From contig NZ_MJAT01000038.1 of the NCBI RefSeq assembly GCF_001742305.1, forward strand, positions 62,001-126,000: 64,000 nt of DNA. Reading direction: 5' to 3'. The notes beneath the pieces were generated by a model. That model worked only from the letters and a program-made list of their open reading frames with translations, was not told where the DNA came from and did not search any database. The position numbers were made by a program, and so were the translations under genes. This document shows, piece after piece, positions 1 to 7,332 of this stretch. This stretch comes from Desulfuribacillus stibiiarsenatis. GTDB taxonomy: Bacteria > Bacillota > Bacilli > Desulfuribacillales > Desulfuribacillaceae. The first letter of the stretch is position 1, and every line of letters starts with the position of its first letter.

Positions 1-209
1 GCTTAAGTTGAATTCCTTAAGATCTCAGAGGCGGTATTCTCATGTCAGCACATAGATAAGCTTTCAGCCTAGGCTTATCCTCTCTGGAAGTCTAATCATA
101 AGAACATATCCTCATCAGCGACTCATTATTAATATTATAAATCGAATTGCAAATTCAGTAATATAATTATTATATATATTTTTTTGCATAATACAAGAGC
201 TACTTCCTA
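1..209. other. Left-edge non-coding stretch
   Basis: No coding sequence is visible here. It holds one short hairpin, GATAAGC at 55-61 pairing with GCTTATC at 73-79. It lies downstream of the leftward gene ending at 210 but has no T-run on either side, so it is not a convincing terminator. The rest is AT-rich. Confidence 0.5.
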
Positions 210-716
210 TTAATGATTCATGAAAATATCTCCGCCTTTTTTTGCATCTGGACTTTCCAGATAATTTGTAGCCATGTGGTATAAACCTGTAAAAATAATA
301 GCAGAGATAATCATAGACCCGAAAATAAGGACAATCGCTTCCTTACCAGTTAATGAATATTCATTTTTCACAGTGAAACTTAATAGAGAAATAACAATCC
401 CAGATGGTATTAGATATGACACATATATAGGTGCCTCTTTAAAATGTGCTATCCCTCCACTTATCATACCAATACCAATTGCTAAACCTAAAGAACTAAA
501 TATAAGTTTCAATACTTTACTAACAGAAATCTGTTTTTTATCAATAACAAATTCATTGATGTATGAACCAGCAGTAAAAAGCAATAGACCAAATAACAGT
601 ACCGTAGAATACCTTATAAAATTAAATGGCATCAAAACAATCCCACTAGACGTCATACCAATTCCTAAAAAATACACGACATATATTACGTACATCGAAA
701 CCAATTTCTTTAGCAT
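210..716 (-). CDS. Hypothetical integral membrane protein, 168 aa
   Basis: Not recognised as a named family. The protein is almost entirely hydrophobic, with about five predicted membrane segments (near residues 8-25, 35-52, 65-87, 97-112 and 125-148). A short hydrophilic tail rich in Lys and Gly follows. The ATG at 716 has a good ribosome site (GGTGGGAG) a few bases upstream. It lies about 100 bp downstream of the glycosyltransferase gene on the same strand and may be its distal partner. Function unknown. Confidence 0.7.
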   Translation of the reverse strand: MLKKLVSMYVIYVVYFLGIGMTSSGIVLMPFNFIRYSTVLLFGLLLFTAGSYINEFVIDKKQISVSKVLKLIFSSLGLAIGIGMISGGIAHFKEAPIYVSYLIPSGIVISLLSFTVKNEYSLTGKEAIVLIFGSMIISAIIFTGLYHMATNYLESPDAKKGGDIFMNH

Positions 717-813
717 GTTACTCCCACCTTAGTGATTTACAATCATAATCTTAACATGCCCATTATTTCTTGTTTTATTTAGAAAGCAACTTCATTACAA
801 GTTCCTGTATTTC

Positions 814-1905
814 TTAAATACTACCAAGCACTTCTAGCACGTTATCCTGATTGTCGTTGTTATATTGTATATGGAAGTAGTCGAGAAACTTAGTGGGATT
901 GTTACTGAAACTTTCTAAACAACGATTTAAACTTCCACCGTCCGGTGTATACATACTATATTGATGCTTGTTCATAAATAAGAGATTCCCTTCTTCTTGC
1001 CCAGGTAATGGCTGTAATAACAATGTGGGTAGTTTCTTAACTAATGCTTCTGCACAAGTGACTCCTCCAGGTTTTGTAATCATTAAATCGGAAGCGTCCA
1101 TTAGTTCATCAACATTTTCCACAAAAGAAAACAAATGCACATAATCTTTATCATATCCGTTGGTTTCAATCATTTGGTACAGTCGATTGTTTCTTCCAGT
1201 AACAAAAAGGATTTGGATATTCTGTGTAGTTAGAATCATATCGATTAACTCTTTATCAAATCCTACACCTAGTCCACCACCCATACATAAAATCGTAGGC
1301 ATATCCGCTAATCCAAGTTTTTTACGGACTAGTGTCTTATTGCTCTTTATTAGAAATTTAGGTTGGACTGGTATTCCAGTAACTTTTAATTTTGATGGAG
1401 AAACTCCAAACTGGATGAACTCTTGAAAAACATTATCTGATGGCAATAAGTAAACATCTACACCATCATTTACCCAAGAACTATGGAAGCAATAATCAGT
1501 GACTACAGTACATAACATAACATGTAAACCGCTCTTTTTTAATTTCGATATCATCATAGCGGGAAAAGGATGAGTACAAATAATTACATCCGGTTGGTGT
1601 TCTTTTATAACAGCTTCTATTCTTGCATACATCAGATGTCGAAGTAAAAATTGTGTATGTGCGGGAATCGGTGTATATTGAGTTTTCTTATAAATTTTAG
1701 CCCAAAGCGATGGCGAGTACTTCAAGGACTGTAAATATGCAAATGAAATCATCTGGCTTATAGCAGGCCTTAATAAACTACTTAACTCTAAGACATCCAC
1801 TTTCCATCCTGCTTTATTGCAGATGATTAAATCTCTGATAGCTTTCGCCACCATTGTATGACCAGACCCAAAAGGTTCTGATAATATCAATATCCGCTTC
1901 ATCAT
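814..1905 (-). CDS. UgtP/MGDG-synthase-type glycosyltransferase
   Basis: A 363-residue GT28-type glycosyltransferase of the monogalactosyldiacylglycerol synthase/UgtP class. These enzymes transfer a sugar from UDP-sugar to diacylglycerol at the inner face of the membrane to make glycolipid anchors. The N-terminus (ILILSEPFGSGH followed by VAKAI) is the typical acceptor-binding glycine loop. The C-terminal half has the nucleotide-sugar part: an MGGGLGVG loop near residue 210 and TKPGGVTCAEAL near 280. Length is close to Bacillus UgtP (about 380). It sits 15 bp after a PAP2 phosphatase gene, so the two probably form an envelope-lipid operon. The exact sugar is not visible from sequence. Confidence 0.82.
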   Translation of the reverse strand: MMKRILILSEPFGSGHTMVAKAIRDLIICNKAGWKVDVLELSSLLRPAISQMISFAYLQSLKYSPSLWAKIYKKTQYTPIPAHTQFLLRHLMYARIEAVIKEHQPDVIICTHPFPAMMISKLKKSGLHVMLCTVVTDYCFHSSWVNDGVDVYLLPSDNVFQEFIQFGVSPSKLKVTGIPVQPKFLIKSNKTLVRKKLGLADMPTILCMGGGLGVGFDKELIDMILTTQNIQILFVTGRNNRLYQMIETNGYDKDYVHLFSFVENVDELMDASDLMITKPGGVTCAEALVKKLPTLLLQPLPGQEEGNLLFMNKHQYSMYTPDGGSLNRCLESFSNNPTKFLDYFHIQYNNDNQDNVLEVLGSI

Positions 1906-1920
1906 TAGAACATCACTTCC

Positions 1921-2451
1921 TTACTGTAAAAACAAAACTTTTGATACATAGACGACGATTCCTGATGTGAAAGATCCCAAGAAAGCTCCTATAATACAAT
2001 CCGTCGGATAATGTAATCCGAGATACATACGCGATAAACCTACAAGAAAAGCCATGAAAATTAGTGCTGGTGCTAAAAACGAGAAATACATTGAAAACAT
2101 AACAGCAATAGCAAAAGCAGCTGTAGTATGACCTGATGGGAAGGAATAATCCTTAAGTGGATGCGCACAAAGGTTGACTGCACTGAGGACATTATAAGGG
2201 CGTGGACGGCAATATGCCTTTTTAATAATATGAGCAATCACATGGCTAAGACTTAGGGATAACAGTGATTGCGCTGCCACTAAGCGAAGTTCCGAAAAGA
2301 ACATCATTAGAAATAATAAAGATAACAACGTAAAAGTTGCACCGCCTAAATGCGTAATAATCGGAAATGCTACATCGAGGAATCTACATTTCATTTGACA
2401 ATTTACCATTGTAAATGCTCGCTGATCGTTTACTGAAAGCCAATGAACCAA
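1921..2451 (-). CDS. PAP2-family membrane phosphatase
   Basis: A 176-residue lipid phosphatase of the type 2 phosphatidic acid phosphatase superfamily, related to BcrC-type undecaprenyl-diphosphate phosphatases. The three catalytic motifs are present: KKAYCRPRP (K-x6-RP), PSGHTTAAFA (PSGH) and SRMYLGLHYPTD (SR-x5-H-x3-D), within five or six membrane segments. The TTG at 2451 lies 15 bp from the best ribosome site (AGGAGGGG at 2467-2474). An in-frame CTG at 2460 would be better spaced, so the exact start is uncertain. Substrate could be undecaprenyl diphosphate or phosphatidylglycerophosphate. Confidence 0.8.
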   Translation of the reverse strand: MVHWLSVNDQRAFTMVNCQMKCRFLDVAFPIITHLGGATFTLLSLLFLMMFFSELRLVAAQSLLSLSLSHVIAHIIKKAYCRPRPYNVLSAVNLCAHPLKDYSFPSGHTTAAFAIAVMFSMYFSFLAPALIFMAFLVGLSRMYLGLHYPTDCIIGAFLGSFTSGIVVYVSKVLFLQ

Positions 2452-2584
2452 TCGACTCAGGTATAACCCCTCCTATTGCGAGTATATATTTCCTCTTTAT
2501 CATAATATTAAATTATTAAGGTATCGTTATTGATCTATAAAGTTTACTTATTAATCCTATTCTCACCTTAACGGAAAATTAATA

Positions 2585-2613
2585 TTAAAAAAGCGCTAGT
2601 TTTCACTAGCGCT
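2585..2613 (-). terminator. Terminator of the tRNA cluster
   Basis: Read leftward, a perfect 9-bp stem (AGCGCTAGT / ACTAGCGCT) with a GAAA loop is followed by TTTTTTA. It begins 7 bp after the 3' CCA of tRNA-Leu, so it closes the six-tRNA transcript. Confidence 0.9.
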
Positions 2614-2619
2614 GCGCTT

Positions 2620-2708
2620 TGGTGCCGAGGACCGGACTTGAACCGGTACGAGATTTGAGCCTCGCAGGATTTTAAGTCCTGTGCGTCTGCCAATTCCGCC
2701 ACCCCGGC
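2620..2708 (-). tRNA. tRNA-Leu (TAA)
   Basis: The leftward strand shows a long-variable-arm class II tRNA. It has acceptor GCCGGGG paired with CCTCGGC, T-loop GGTTCAAGTCC, encoded CCA, and the 7-base anticodon loop CTTAAAA giving anticodon TAA. It is the last gene of the cluster. Confidence 0.95.
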
Positions 2709-2719
2709 AGGGTGTATTG

Positions 2720-2793
2720 TGGAGGCGGCACTCAGAATCGAACTGAGGATAAGAGATTTGCAGTCTCCTGCCTTACCACTTGGCTATGCCGCC
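2720..2793 (-). tRNA. tRNA-Cys (GCA)
   Basis: 74 nt including an encoded CCA. The acceptor starts GGCGGCA, the T-arm reads GTTCGATTC, and the anticodon loop CTGCAAA gives GCA for cysteine. Confidence 0.95.
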
Positions 2794-2797
2794 TTAA

Positions 2798-2872
2798 TGG
2801 AGCGGAAGACGGGATTCGAACCCGCGACCCTCGCCTTGGCAAGGCGATACTCTACCACTGAGCCACTTCCGC
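2798..2872 (-). tRNA. tRNA-Gly (GCC)
   Basis: 75 nt with an encoded CCA. Acceptor GCGGAAG pairs with CTTCCGC, and the anticodon loop reads TTGCCAA, giving GCC for glycine. T-loop GGTTCGAATCC. Confidence 0.95.
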
Positions 2873-2878
2873 AAAATA

Positions 2879-2954
2879 TGGTGGCTTGGGACGGAATCGA
2901 ACCGCCGACACGTAGATTTTCAGTCTACTGCTCTACCGACTGAGCTACCAAGCC
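2879..2954 (-). tRNA. tRNA-Phe (GAA)
   Basis: 76 nt with an encoded CCA. Acceptor GGCTTGG, D-arm TAGCTCAGTCGGTAGAGCA, anticodon loop CTGAAAA giving GAA for phenylalanine. Confidence 0.95.
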
Positions 2955-2969
2955 GTACTATGATAAAAA

Positions 2970-3046
2970 TGGCGGAGCTGACGGGATTCGAACCCGCGAT
3001 CTCCTGCGTGACAGGCAGGCATGTTAGGCCTCTACACCACAGCTCC
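2970..3046 (-). tRNA. tRNA-Asp (GTC)
   Basis: 77 nt with discriminator G and an encoded CCA. Acceptor GGAGCTG pairs with CAGCTCC. The anticodon loop CTGTCAC gives GTC for aspartate. Confidence 0.95.
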
Positions 3047-3049
3047 TAA

Positions 3050-3125
3050 TGGTGGACGGTGACGGGATCGAACCGCCGACCCCCTGCTTGTAAGGCAGGT
3101 GCTCTCCCAGCTGAGCTAACCGTCC
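3050..3125 (-). tRNA. tRNA-Val (TAC)
   Basis: 76 nt with an encoded CCA. Acceptor GGACGGT, anticodon loop CTTACAA giving TAC for valine. It is the first gene of the cluster, which reads Val-Asp-Phe-Gly-Cys-Leu in the transcribed direction. Confidence 0.95.
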
Positions 3126-3145
3126 ATTTCTTAGCGACAAAATTT

Positions 3146-3174
3146 ATTGTATCATACCATGAATCTCTTGTCAA
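3146..3174 (-). promoter_or_regulatory. Sigma-A promoter of the tRNA cluster
   Basis: Leftward strand: perfect -35 TTGACA (3174-3169), exactly 17 bp, then -10 TACAAT (3151-3146). The -10 lies about 20 bp before the mature 5' end of tRNA-Val. This is a near-consensus strong promoter. Confidence 0.88.
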
Positions 3175-3255
3175 CAAATTCTTTTAAAATGATTTCATTT
3201 CCAAGAGGACAAGTTTTATTATACTAACATTGCCGCTTGCATGCAATACCTTTAT

Positions 3256-3702
3256 TTAAATTAATGTTTTGAGCTCTTCCATAAAAGCAGCAGCATTTTC
3301 AAACTCACGGTAGACCGATGCAAAACGAATATACGCTACCACGTCTATATGTTTCAGCTTCTCTAATACTCGATCTCCTACTTCAGTGCTTGGAATCTCG
3401 CTTTTCATTTCATTTTGAATTTCTCTTTCGATTGTATCCACTAAATCTTCCCATGTGACAATAGGAATATTTCGTTTTTCCCCAGCTCTAAGTAATCCCC
3501 TGATTAATTTCTGGCGGTCAAACTCTTCTCTACTTCCATCTTTTTTCACGACAATGATGGGCTTTTGTTCAATAATTTCATAGCTTGTAAAACGTTTACT
3601 GCATTGCTCGCACTCACGACGGCGCCGAATTTGTTTTCCATCATTAAAGGGCCTTGAGTCAAGCACCCTAGTACGCATCGATTCACAAAACGGACAACGC
3701 AT
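3256..3702 (-). CDS. nrdR: Transcriptional repressor NrdR
   Basis: A 148-residue regulator of ribonucleotide reductase genes. An N-terminal zinc ribbon (Cys3, Cys6, Cys31, Cys34) is followed by an ATP-cone (PIIVVKKDGSREEFDRQKL onward) that senses ATP/dATP. Length matches the family. The start at 3702 has GTGGTGA as ribosome site. In B. subtilis nrdR also lies near gapB; here a SASP gene, a phosphate transporter and an HD-GYP gene have come between them. It is divergent from the HD-GYP gene. Confidence 0.95.
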   Translation of the reverse strand: MRCPFCESMRTRVLDSRPFNDGKQIRRRRECEQCSKRFTSYEIIEQKPIIVVKKDGSREEFDRQKLIRGLLRAGEKRNIPIVTWEDLVDTIEREIQNEMKSEIPSTEVGDRVLEKLKHIDVVAYIRFASVYREFENAAAFMEELKTLI

Positions 3703-3751
3703 AGATTCACCACTCTTTCACATAACTTTGAAATATTATAACATATATACC

Positions 3752-3780
3752 TTGTATACTGATTGTTTTTTTTATACAAT
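3752..3780 (+). promoter_or_regulatory. Probable promoter of the HD-GYP gene
   Basis: TTGTAT (3752-3757), 17 bp, TACAAT (3775-3780), ending 48 bp before the GTG start. The -35 is only a fair match. The two boxes also form an inverted repeat (TTGTATA/TATACAA), so a dual role in the nrdR divergent region cannot be excluded. Confidence 0.5.
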
Positions 3781-3828
3781 GTAAGAAACATCTTTGACCT
3801 TACAGAATCAAGAACTGGAGGATTTTCC

Positions 3829-4917
3829 GTGCGATTAGTAACAGTCTCGAAATTAGTTGAGGGGCAGGTTTTAGCGAAAAACATCTTGAATGATAACGGA
3901 CAAATTCTATTAAATAGTAATGTCGCGTTAACATCCTCACTAATTAGACGTCTAAGTGATATGCAAATCCCTTATGTATATATAGAAGATGAACGTACTG
4001 ATGATATTATGATTGATGATATTGTTAGTGAACAAACTCGCAGACAAGCCTTACAAAAAGTAAATAAAACTATGACGACATTATTTGCACAGCAAAAAGA
4101 TCGTTCTGTTGTATCTACACCTACGCTAGCTAAAGATTTCAATAAACTCTTGGACGATATCATATCGGATTTAAGTCAGAACAAGCAAGTCATGTACCAT
4201 ATGGTGAATATCCATAGCAAAGATGACTACCTCTATCATCATAGTGTAAATGTCGGAATCCTTGCTACTGCCATTGGCTTAGCATTGAATTATCCCAAAA
4301 AGGATCTCATCGATTTAGGAATTGGCGCTATGCTTCATGACATCGGAAAGACGCGAATCCCTATGAGTATTTTATGTAAACCGGGTAGGTTAACAGATGA
4401 AGAATTTGACATTATGCGAAAGCATTCGGAATACGGCTATGAAATATTGAAAAATCAGCCTGGCATTTCCTTACGAACTGCCCATGTCGCTTTTCAGCAT
4501 CACGAACGATTTGATGGTTCCGGCTATCCGCGACGAATCACTGGCAATGAACAGCATGAATTTGCTAAAATTGTGGCAATCGCTGATGTGTATGATGCCC
4601 TTACATCAAATCGCGTATATAGAAGCTCCTATTTACCCCATGAGGCTTTCGAATTAATATTAGGTGGCGGGGACTATTATTTTGAACATAAGATTATTCA
4701 GAAATTCGTGCAAAACATAGCTATTTATCCTATCGGATTAACCGTTACTCTGAATACTGGAGAAACGGCTGTAGTAACTAAAGTTGATAATTATTACCCT
4801 CAACGGCCAACTGTACGAGTCATTACTGATCCTAACGGCATTGATTTAACAGCTCCTTACGAAATTGATTTAACTCAACACCTAACAACTATGATACTAT
4901 CTACACCGGCAAGTTAA
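3829..4917 (+). CDS. HD-GYP cyclic-di-GMP phosphodiesterase
   Basis: A 362-residue protein started here at GTG 3829, because GGAGGA (3817-3822) is 6 bp upstream. The longer open frame from 3763 overlaps the promoter. An N-terminal region of about 110 residues precedes a full HD-GYP domain. That domain has YHHSV, the metal-binding LHDIGK (His170-Asp171), QHHERFDGSGYP (HHE at 224, GYP at 232-234) and AIADVYDALTSNR. All the canonical residues are present, so hydrolysis of c-di-GMP to pGpG/GMP is expected. There is no membrane segment or receiver domain. It is monocistronic. Confidence 0.88.
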   Translation: MRLVTVSKLVEGQVLAKNILNDNGQILLNSNVALTSSLIRRLSDMQIPYVYIEDERTDDIMIDDIVSEQTRRQALQKVNKTMTTLFAQQKDRSVVSTPTLAKDFNKLLDDIISDLSQNKQVMYHMVNIHSKDDYLYHHSVNVGILATAIGLALNYPKKDLIDLGIGAMLHDIGKTRIPMSILCKPGRLTDEEFDIMRKHSEYGYEILKNQPGISLRTAHVAFQHHERFDGSGYPRRITGNEQHEFAKIVAIADVYDALTSNRVYRSSYLPHEAFELILGGGDYYFEHKIIQKFVQNIAIYPIGLTVTLNTGETAVVTKVDNYYPQRPTVRVITDPNGIDLTAPYEIDLTQHLTTMILSTPAS

Positions 4918-4932
4918 GCGCTTGCCTTTTTT
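4908..4932 (+). terminator. Terminator overlapping the HD-GYP stop codon
   Basis: GGCAAG, a 7-base loop, CTTGCC, then TTTTTT. The left arm runs over the last sense codons. Confidence 0.72.
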
Positions 4933-5007
4933 ATTTGTCGAAATTTGATGAATTTCTAAAACTTATGTGTTTCTATTCATATAACATTCATGTATAATGA
5001 TTGAGGG

Positions 5008-5050
5008 TTTACAAAACCTTAACCAAATCTTCACGAGAAAACAATACGAA
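5008..5050 (+). promoter_or_regulatory. Pho box and promoter of the Na/Pi transporter gene
   Basis: Three TT(A/T/C)A(C/T)A-like PhoP half-sites stand at exact 11-bp spacing: TTTACA (5008), TTAACC (5019), TTCACG (5030). Nine bases later comes a -10-like TACGAA (5045-5050). The first 16 bases of the array are identical to those upstream of pstS (reverse strand, 18647 downward), and the 9-base gap to the -10 is the same. This predicts PhoP~P activation in phosphate limitation. Confidence 0.75.
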
Positions 5051-5223
5051 TAACCTAAGCAATTAACCCTATGACGAAAGCTAAAAAATTGAAGCAATAA
5101 AAATACCAGTAAAATAAATTCTTTTAAAAAGATATAAAGGAAATAATAACATTAGAGACTATACAACAATAAGAGGATACAATATTTCTTACAAGATACT
5201 TAAAAGAGAGGATTTAGGGATTT

Positions 5224-6849
5224 ATGGATATTTCTTGGCAGGATTTAATTTTTTCGTTCTTTGGTGGTTTAGGGGTTTTCTTATTCGGGTTGCATTACAT
5301 GTCGGACGGGTTACAGAAAACAGCAGGTGAAAAATTACGGAAGCTATTAGAAAAAATGACAACCAATCCAGTAATGGGTGTTATAGCAGGAGCCTTAATT
5401 ACAGGTATTATCCAAAGTAGCACAGGTACAACTGTAATGGCAGTCGGGTTTGTAAACGCAGGCCTTATGACTCTTAGACAAGCCATTGGTGTAATCATGG
5501 GTGCTAATATTGGAACAACCGTAACAGCTTTTCTCATTGGATTTAAAATCAGTAAATATGCACTTCCCATGATAGGCGTCGGTATGGTCTTACTGTTTTT
5601 CACCAAGAAAAAGCGCATTAACTATTTCGGACAAGTTATCTTTGGTGCTGGGATGCTATTTCTCGGGTTGAATTTAATGTCTGATAGTATGAAACCACTT
5701 CGTTCTTGGCAGGTCTTCCAAGATCTTATGGTTACATTGGGCGACGTGAAGATTCTAGGTGTATTAGTTGGCGCAGTTTTTACAGCAGTTGTACAAAGTA
5801 GTACTGCAACGATCGGGGTGTTACAAGAACTAGCGTATCAGGGTGGTGTAACCTTCCATCAGGCATTGCCGATATTGTTTGGAGAAAATATAGGTACTAC
5901 GATTACCGCCGCTTTAGCTGCTATCGGAGCTAGTATTAGTGCTCGCCGAGCAGCACTTACTCATTTTATCTTCAATGCATTTGGAACCATTATTTTCTTA
6001 CTACTAATAGGGTGGTTTGAACCACTCGTGATATGGATAGCATCTCATACAGGTGCAGACATTAAGTTACAGATTGCGTATGCACATGGTATTTTTAACG
6101 TTAGCAATACGTTAATATTCTTACCACTTACCGGACTCCTCGCTGCTGTTGTTACGAAAATGATACCTGGAAACGATGTAGAAATAGAATTTGGGACAAA
6201 ACATTTAAACCCTCATTTCCTATCGACTCCAAATGTAGCTCTAGGACAGGTAGTCAATGAATTAACTCGTATGGGAAATTATGCTCGAGAAGCCTATAAT
6301 GACGCGTCAGAATATTTCTTCGAGGGTAATCATAAACGCGCATCCATAGCAATGCAAAAAGAAGCCCTTGTGAACGAACTAGATAAGAAAATTACTGAAT
6401 ATATGATTCAACTTTCACAGAATTCTCTCTCTGAAAAGGATTCCAATCAACATAACATCTTATTCCAAACCATTAATGATATTGAACGAATTGGTGACCA
6501 CGCAGAGAACATTCTAGAGCTTGGCGACTATAAGATGGACAAGAAAATTGTGTTTTCTGACGAAGGTTACAACGATTTGAAAACTATGGTTGCTGCCGTA
6601 GACGAATCTATTCGCATGGCAATCGAAGCTTTAGAAAAGAATGACAAGGAATTAGCCCGTAAGGTTATGGAAAATGAAAAACAAATTGACATGTATGAAC
6701 GAATGTTTAGAAAAGCCCATATCCAGCGATTAAACAATGGCGTTTGTACTGGAAATGCTGGTATTGTATACCTTGATACTTTAAGTAATTTAGAGCGCAT
6801 TGGTGACCATGCATACAATATCGCTAGATCGGTACTTGGAGAATATTAA
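5224..6849 (+). CDS. nptA: Na/Pi-cotransporter family protein with PhoU-like tail
   Basis: A 541-residue sodium-dependent phosphate transporter of the Na/Pi cotransporter II family. The membrane part (about residues 1-320) carries the two internal repeats with the paired QSSTGTT (near 65) and QSSTATIG (near 190) motifs. Each is followed by a GANIGTT- or GENIGTT-type loop. The C-terminal 200 residues are a PhoU-like helical domain with duplicated ERIGDHA motifs. It would import phosphate by a Pst-independent route. The Pho box upstream puts it in the same regulon as pstS. Confidence 0.9.
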   Translation: MDISWQDLIFSFFGGLGVFLFGLHYMSDGLQKTAGEKLRKLLEKMTTNPVMGVIAGALITGIIQSSTGTTVMAVGFVNAGLMTLRQAIGVIMGANIGTTVTAFLIGFKISKYALPMIGVGMVLLFFTKKKRINYFGQVIFGAGMLFLGLNLMSDSMKPLRSWQVFQDLMVTLGDVKILGVLVGAVFTAVVQSSTATIGVLQELAYQGGVTFHQALPILFGENIGTTITAALAAIGASISARRAALTHFIFNAFGTIIFLLLIGWFEPLVIWIASHTGADIKLQIAYAHGIFNVSNTLIFLPLTGLLAAVVTKMIPGNDVEIEFGTKHLNPHFLSTPNVALGQVVNELTRMGNYAREAYNDASEYFFEGNHKRASIAMQKEALVNELDKKITEYMIQLSQNSLSEKDSNQHNILFQTINDIERIGDHAENILELGDYKMDKKIVFSDEGYNDLKTMVAAVDESIRMAIEALEKNDKELARKVMENEKQIDMYERMFRKAHIQRLNNGVCTGNAGIVYLDTLSNLERIGDHAYNIARSVLGEY

Positions 6850-6850
6850 A

Positions 6851-6901
6851 GAAATGCATAAAGGGAACAAGGATAGAGTCCTTGTTCCCTTTATGCATTT
6901 C
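6851..6901. terminator. Perfect 23-bp hairpin after nptA
   Basis: A flawless 23-bp inverted repeat (arms 6851-6873 and 6879-6901, 5-base loop TAGAG) starts 2 bp after the nptA stop. No T-run follows on either strand, so it may act as a stability hairpin or a Rho/pausing-assisted terminator rather than a simple intrinsic terminator. Confidence 0.55.
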
Positions 6902-6967
6902 TCAAAGTTTGCTGTATTCCATGTATTATTCCATGTAAGTGTTTCCTCTACATCCACTACTCTCCCA

Positions 6968-6996
6968 GTATCACCTTTTCGAATTATCACATAATA
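6968..6996 (+). promoter_or_regulatory. Sigma-G-like promoter of the SASP gene
   Basis: GTATC (6968-6972), 17 bp, CATAATA (6990-6996), which is close to the forespore sigma-G/F consensus. It lies 32 bp before the SASP start, as expected for a gene expressed only in the forespore. Confidence 0.6.
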
Positions 6997-7028
6997 AGGA
7001 TACATCAACGCAAAGGAGGTGAATACAC

Positions 7029-7271
7029 ATGGGTATCGGTCAAGAGCGTCCAAGTAACTTCTTAGTAGTACCTGAGGCTTACCAAGCATTAGATCAATTC
7101 AAGTACGAAGTAGCTTCTGAACTTGGAATTCAAACTCCACAAAACGGTTACTGGGGTACAATGACTTCTCGCGATTGTGGTGCGGTAGGTGGTCATATTA
7201 CTCGTAAGCTTGTGAAGCTTGGAGAACAACAACTAATGGGTGGTTCTTCTTCTTCTTCTAGCACATTCTAA
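7029..7271 (+). CDS. Alpha/beta-type small acid-soluble spore protein
   Basis: An 80-residue alpha/beta SASP. These proteins saturate forespore DNA, shift it to an A-like form and protect it from UV, so damage takes the form of spore photoproduct. Family signatures are FKYEVASELGI (containing the germination-protease cleavage region) and GYWGTMTSRDCGAVGG then ITRKLV. The ribosome site AAAGGAGGTG is near perfect. The C-terminus has an unusual GGSSSSSSTF tail. Its DNA-repair partner SplB is encoded at 52.0 kb. Confidence 0.95.
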   Translation: MGIGQERPSNFLVVPEAYQALDQFKYEVASELGIQTPQNGYWGTMTSRDCGAVGGHITRKLVKLGEQQLMGGSSSSSSTF

Positions 7272-7277
7272 TGGTTT

Positions 7278-7310
7278 GAGGCACTGATTGAATCAGTGCC
7301 TCTTGTATTT
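7278..7310 (+). terminator. Terminator of the SASP gene
   Basis: GAGGCACTGATT and AATCAGTGCCTC form a 12-bp inverted repeat with almost no loop, followed by TTGTATTT. It separates the SASP gene from convergent gapB. Confidence 0.8.
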
Positions 7311-7332
7311 ATATTTTCTTTTTTGCAAAAAA

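Noticed and set aside
1-209. Additional copy of the CTCAGCGGCG repeat at the left edge (CTCAGAGGCGGTATTCTC near 25)
   Set aside because: Only the first dozen bases are similar, and neither the long inverted repeat nor the GAAATAAGT tail is present.
3546-3884. 112-codon reverse-strand frame over nrdR and the HD-GYP start
   Set aside because: It overlaps two well-supported genes and their promoters, has no ribosome site and no protein-like domain.
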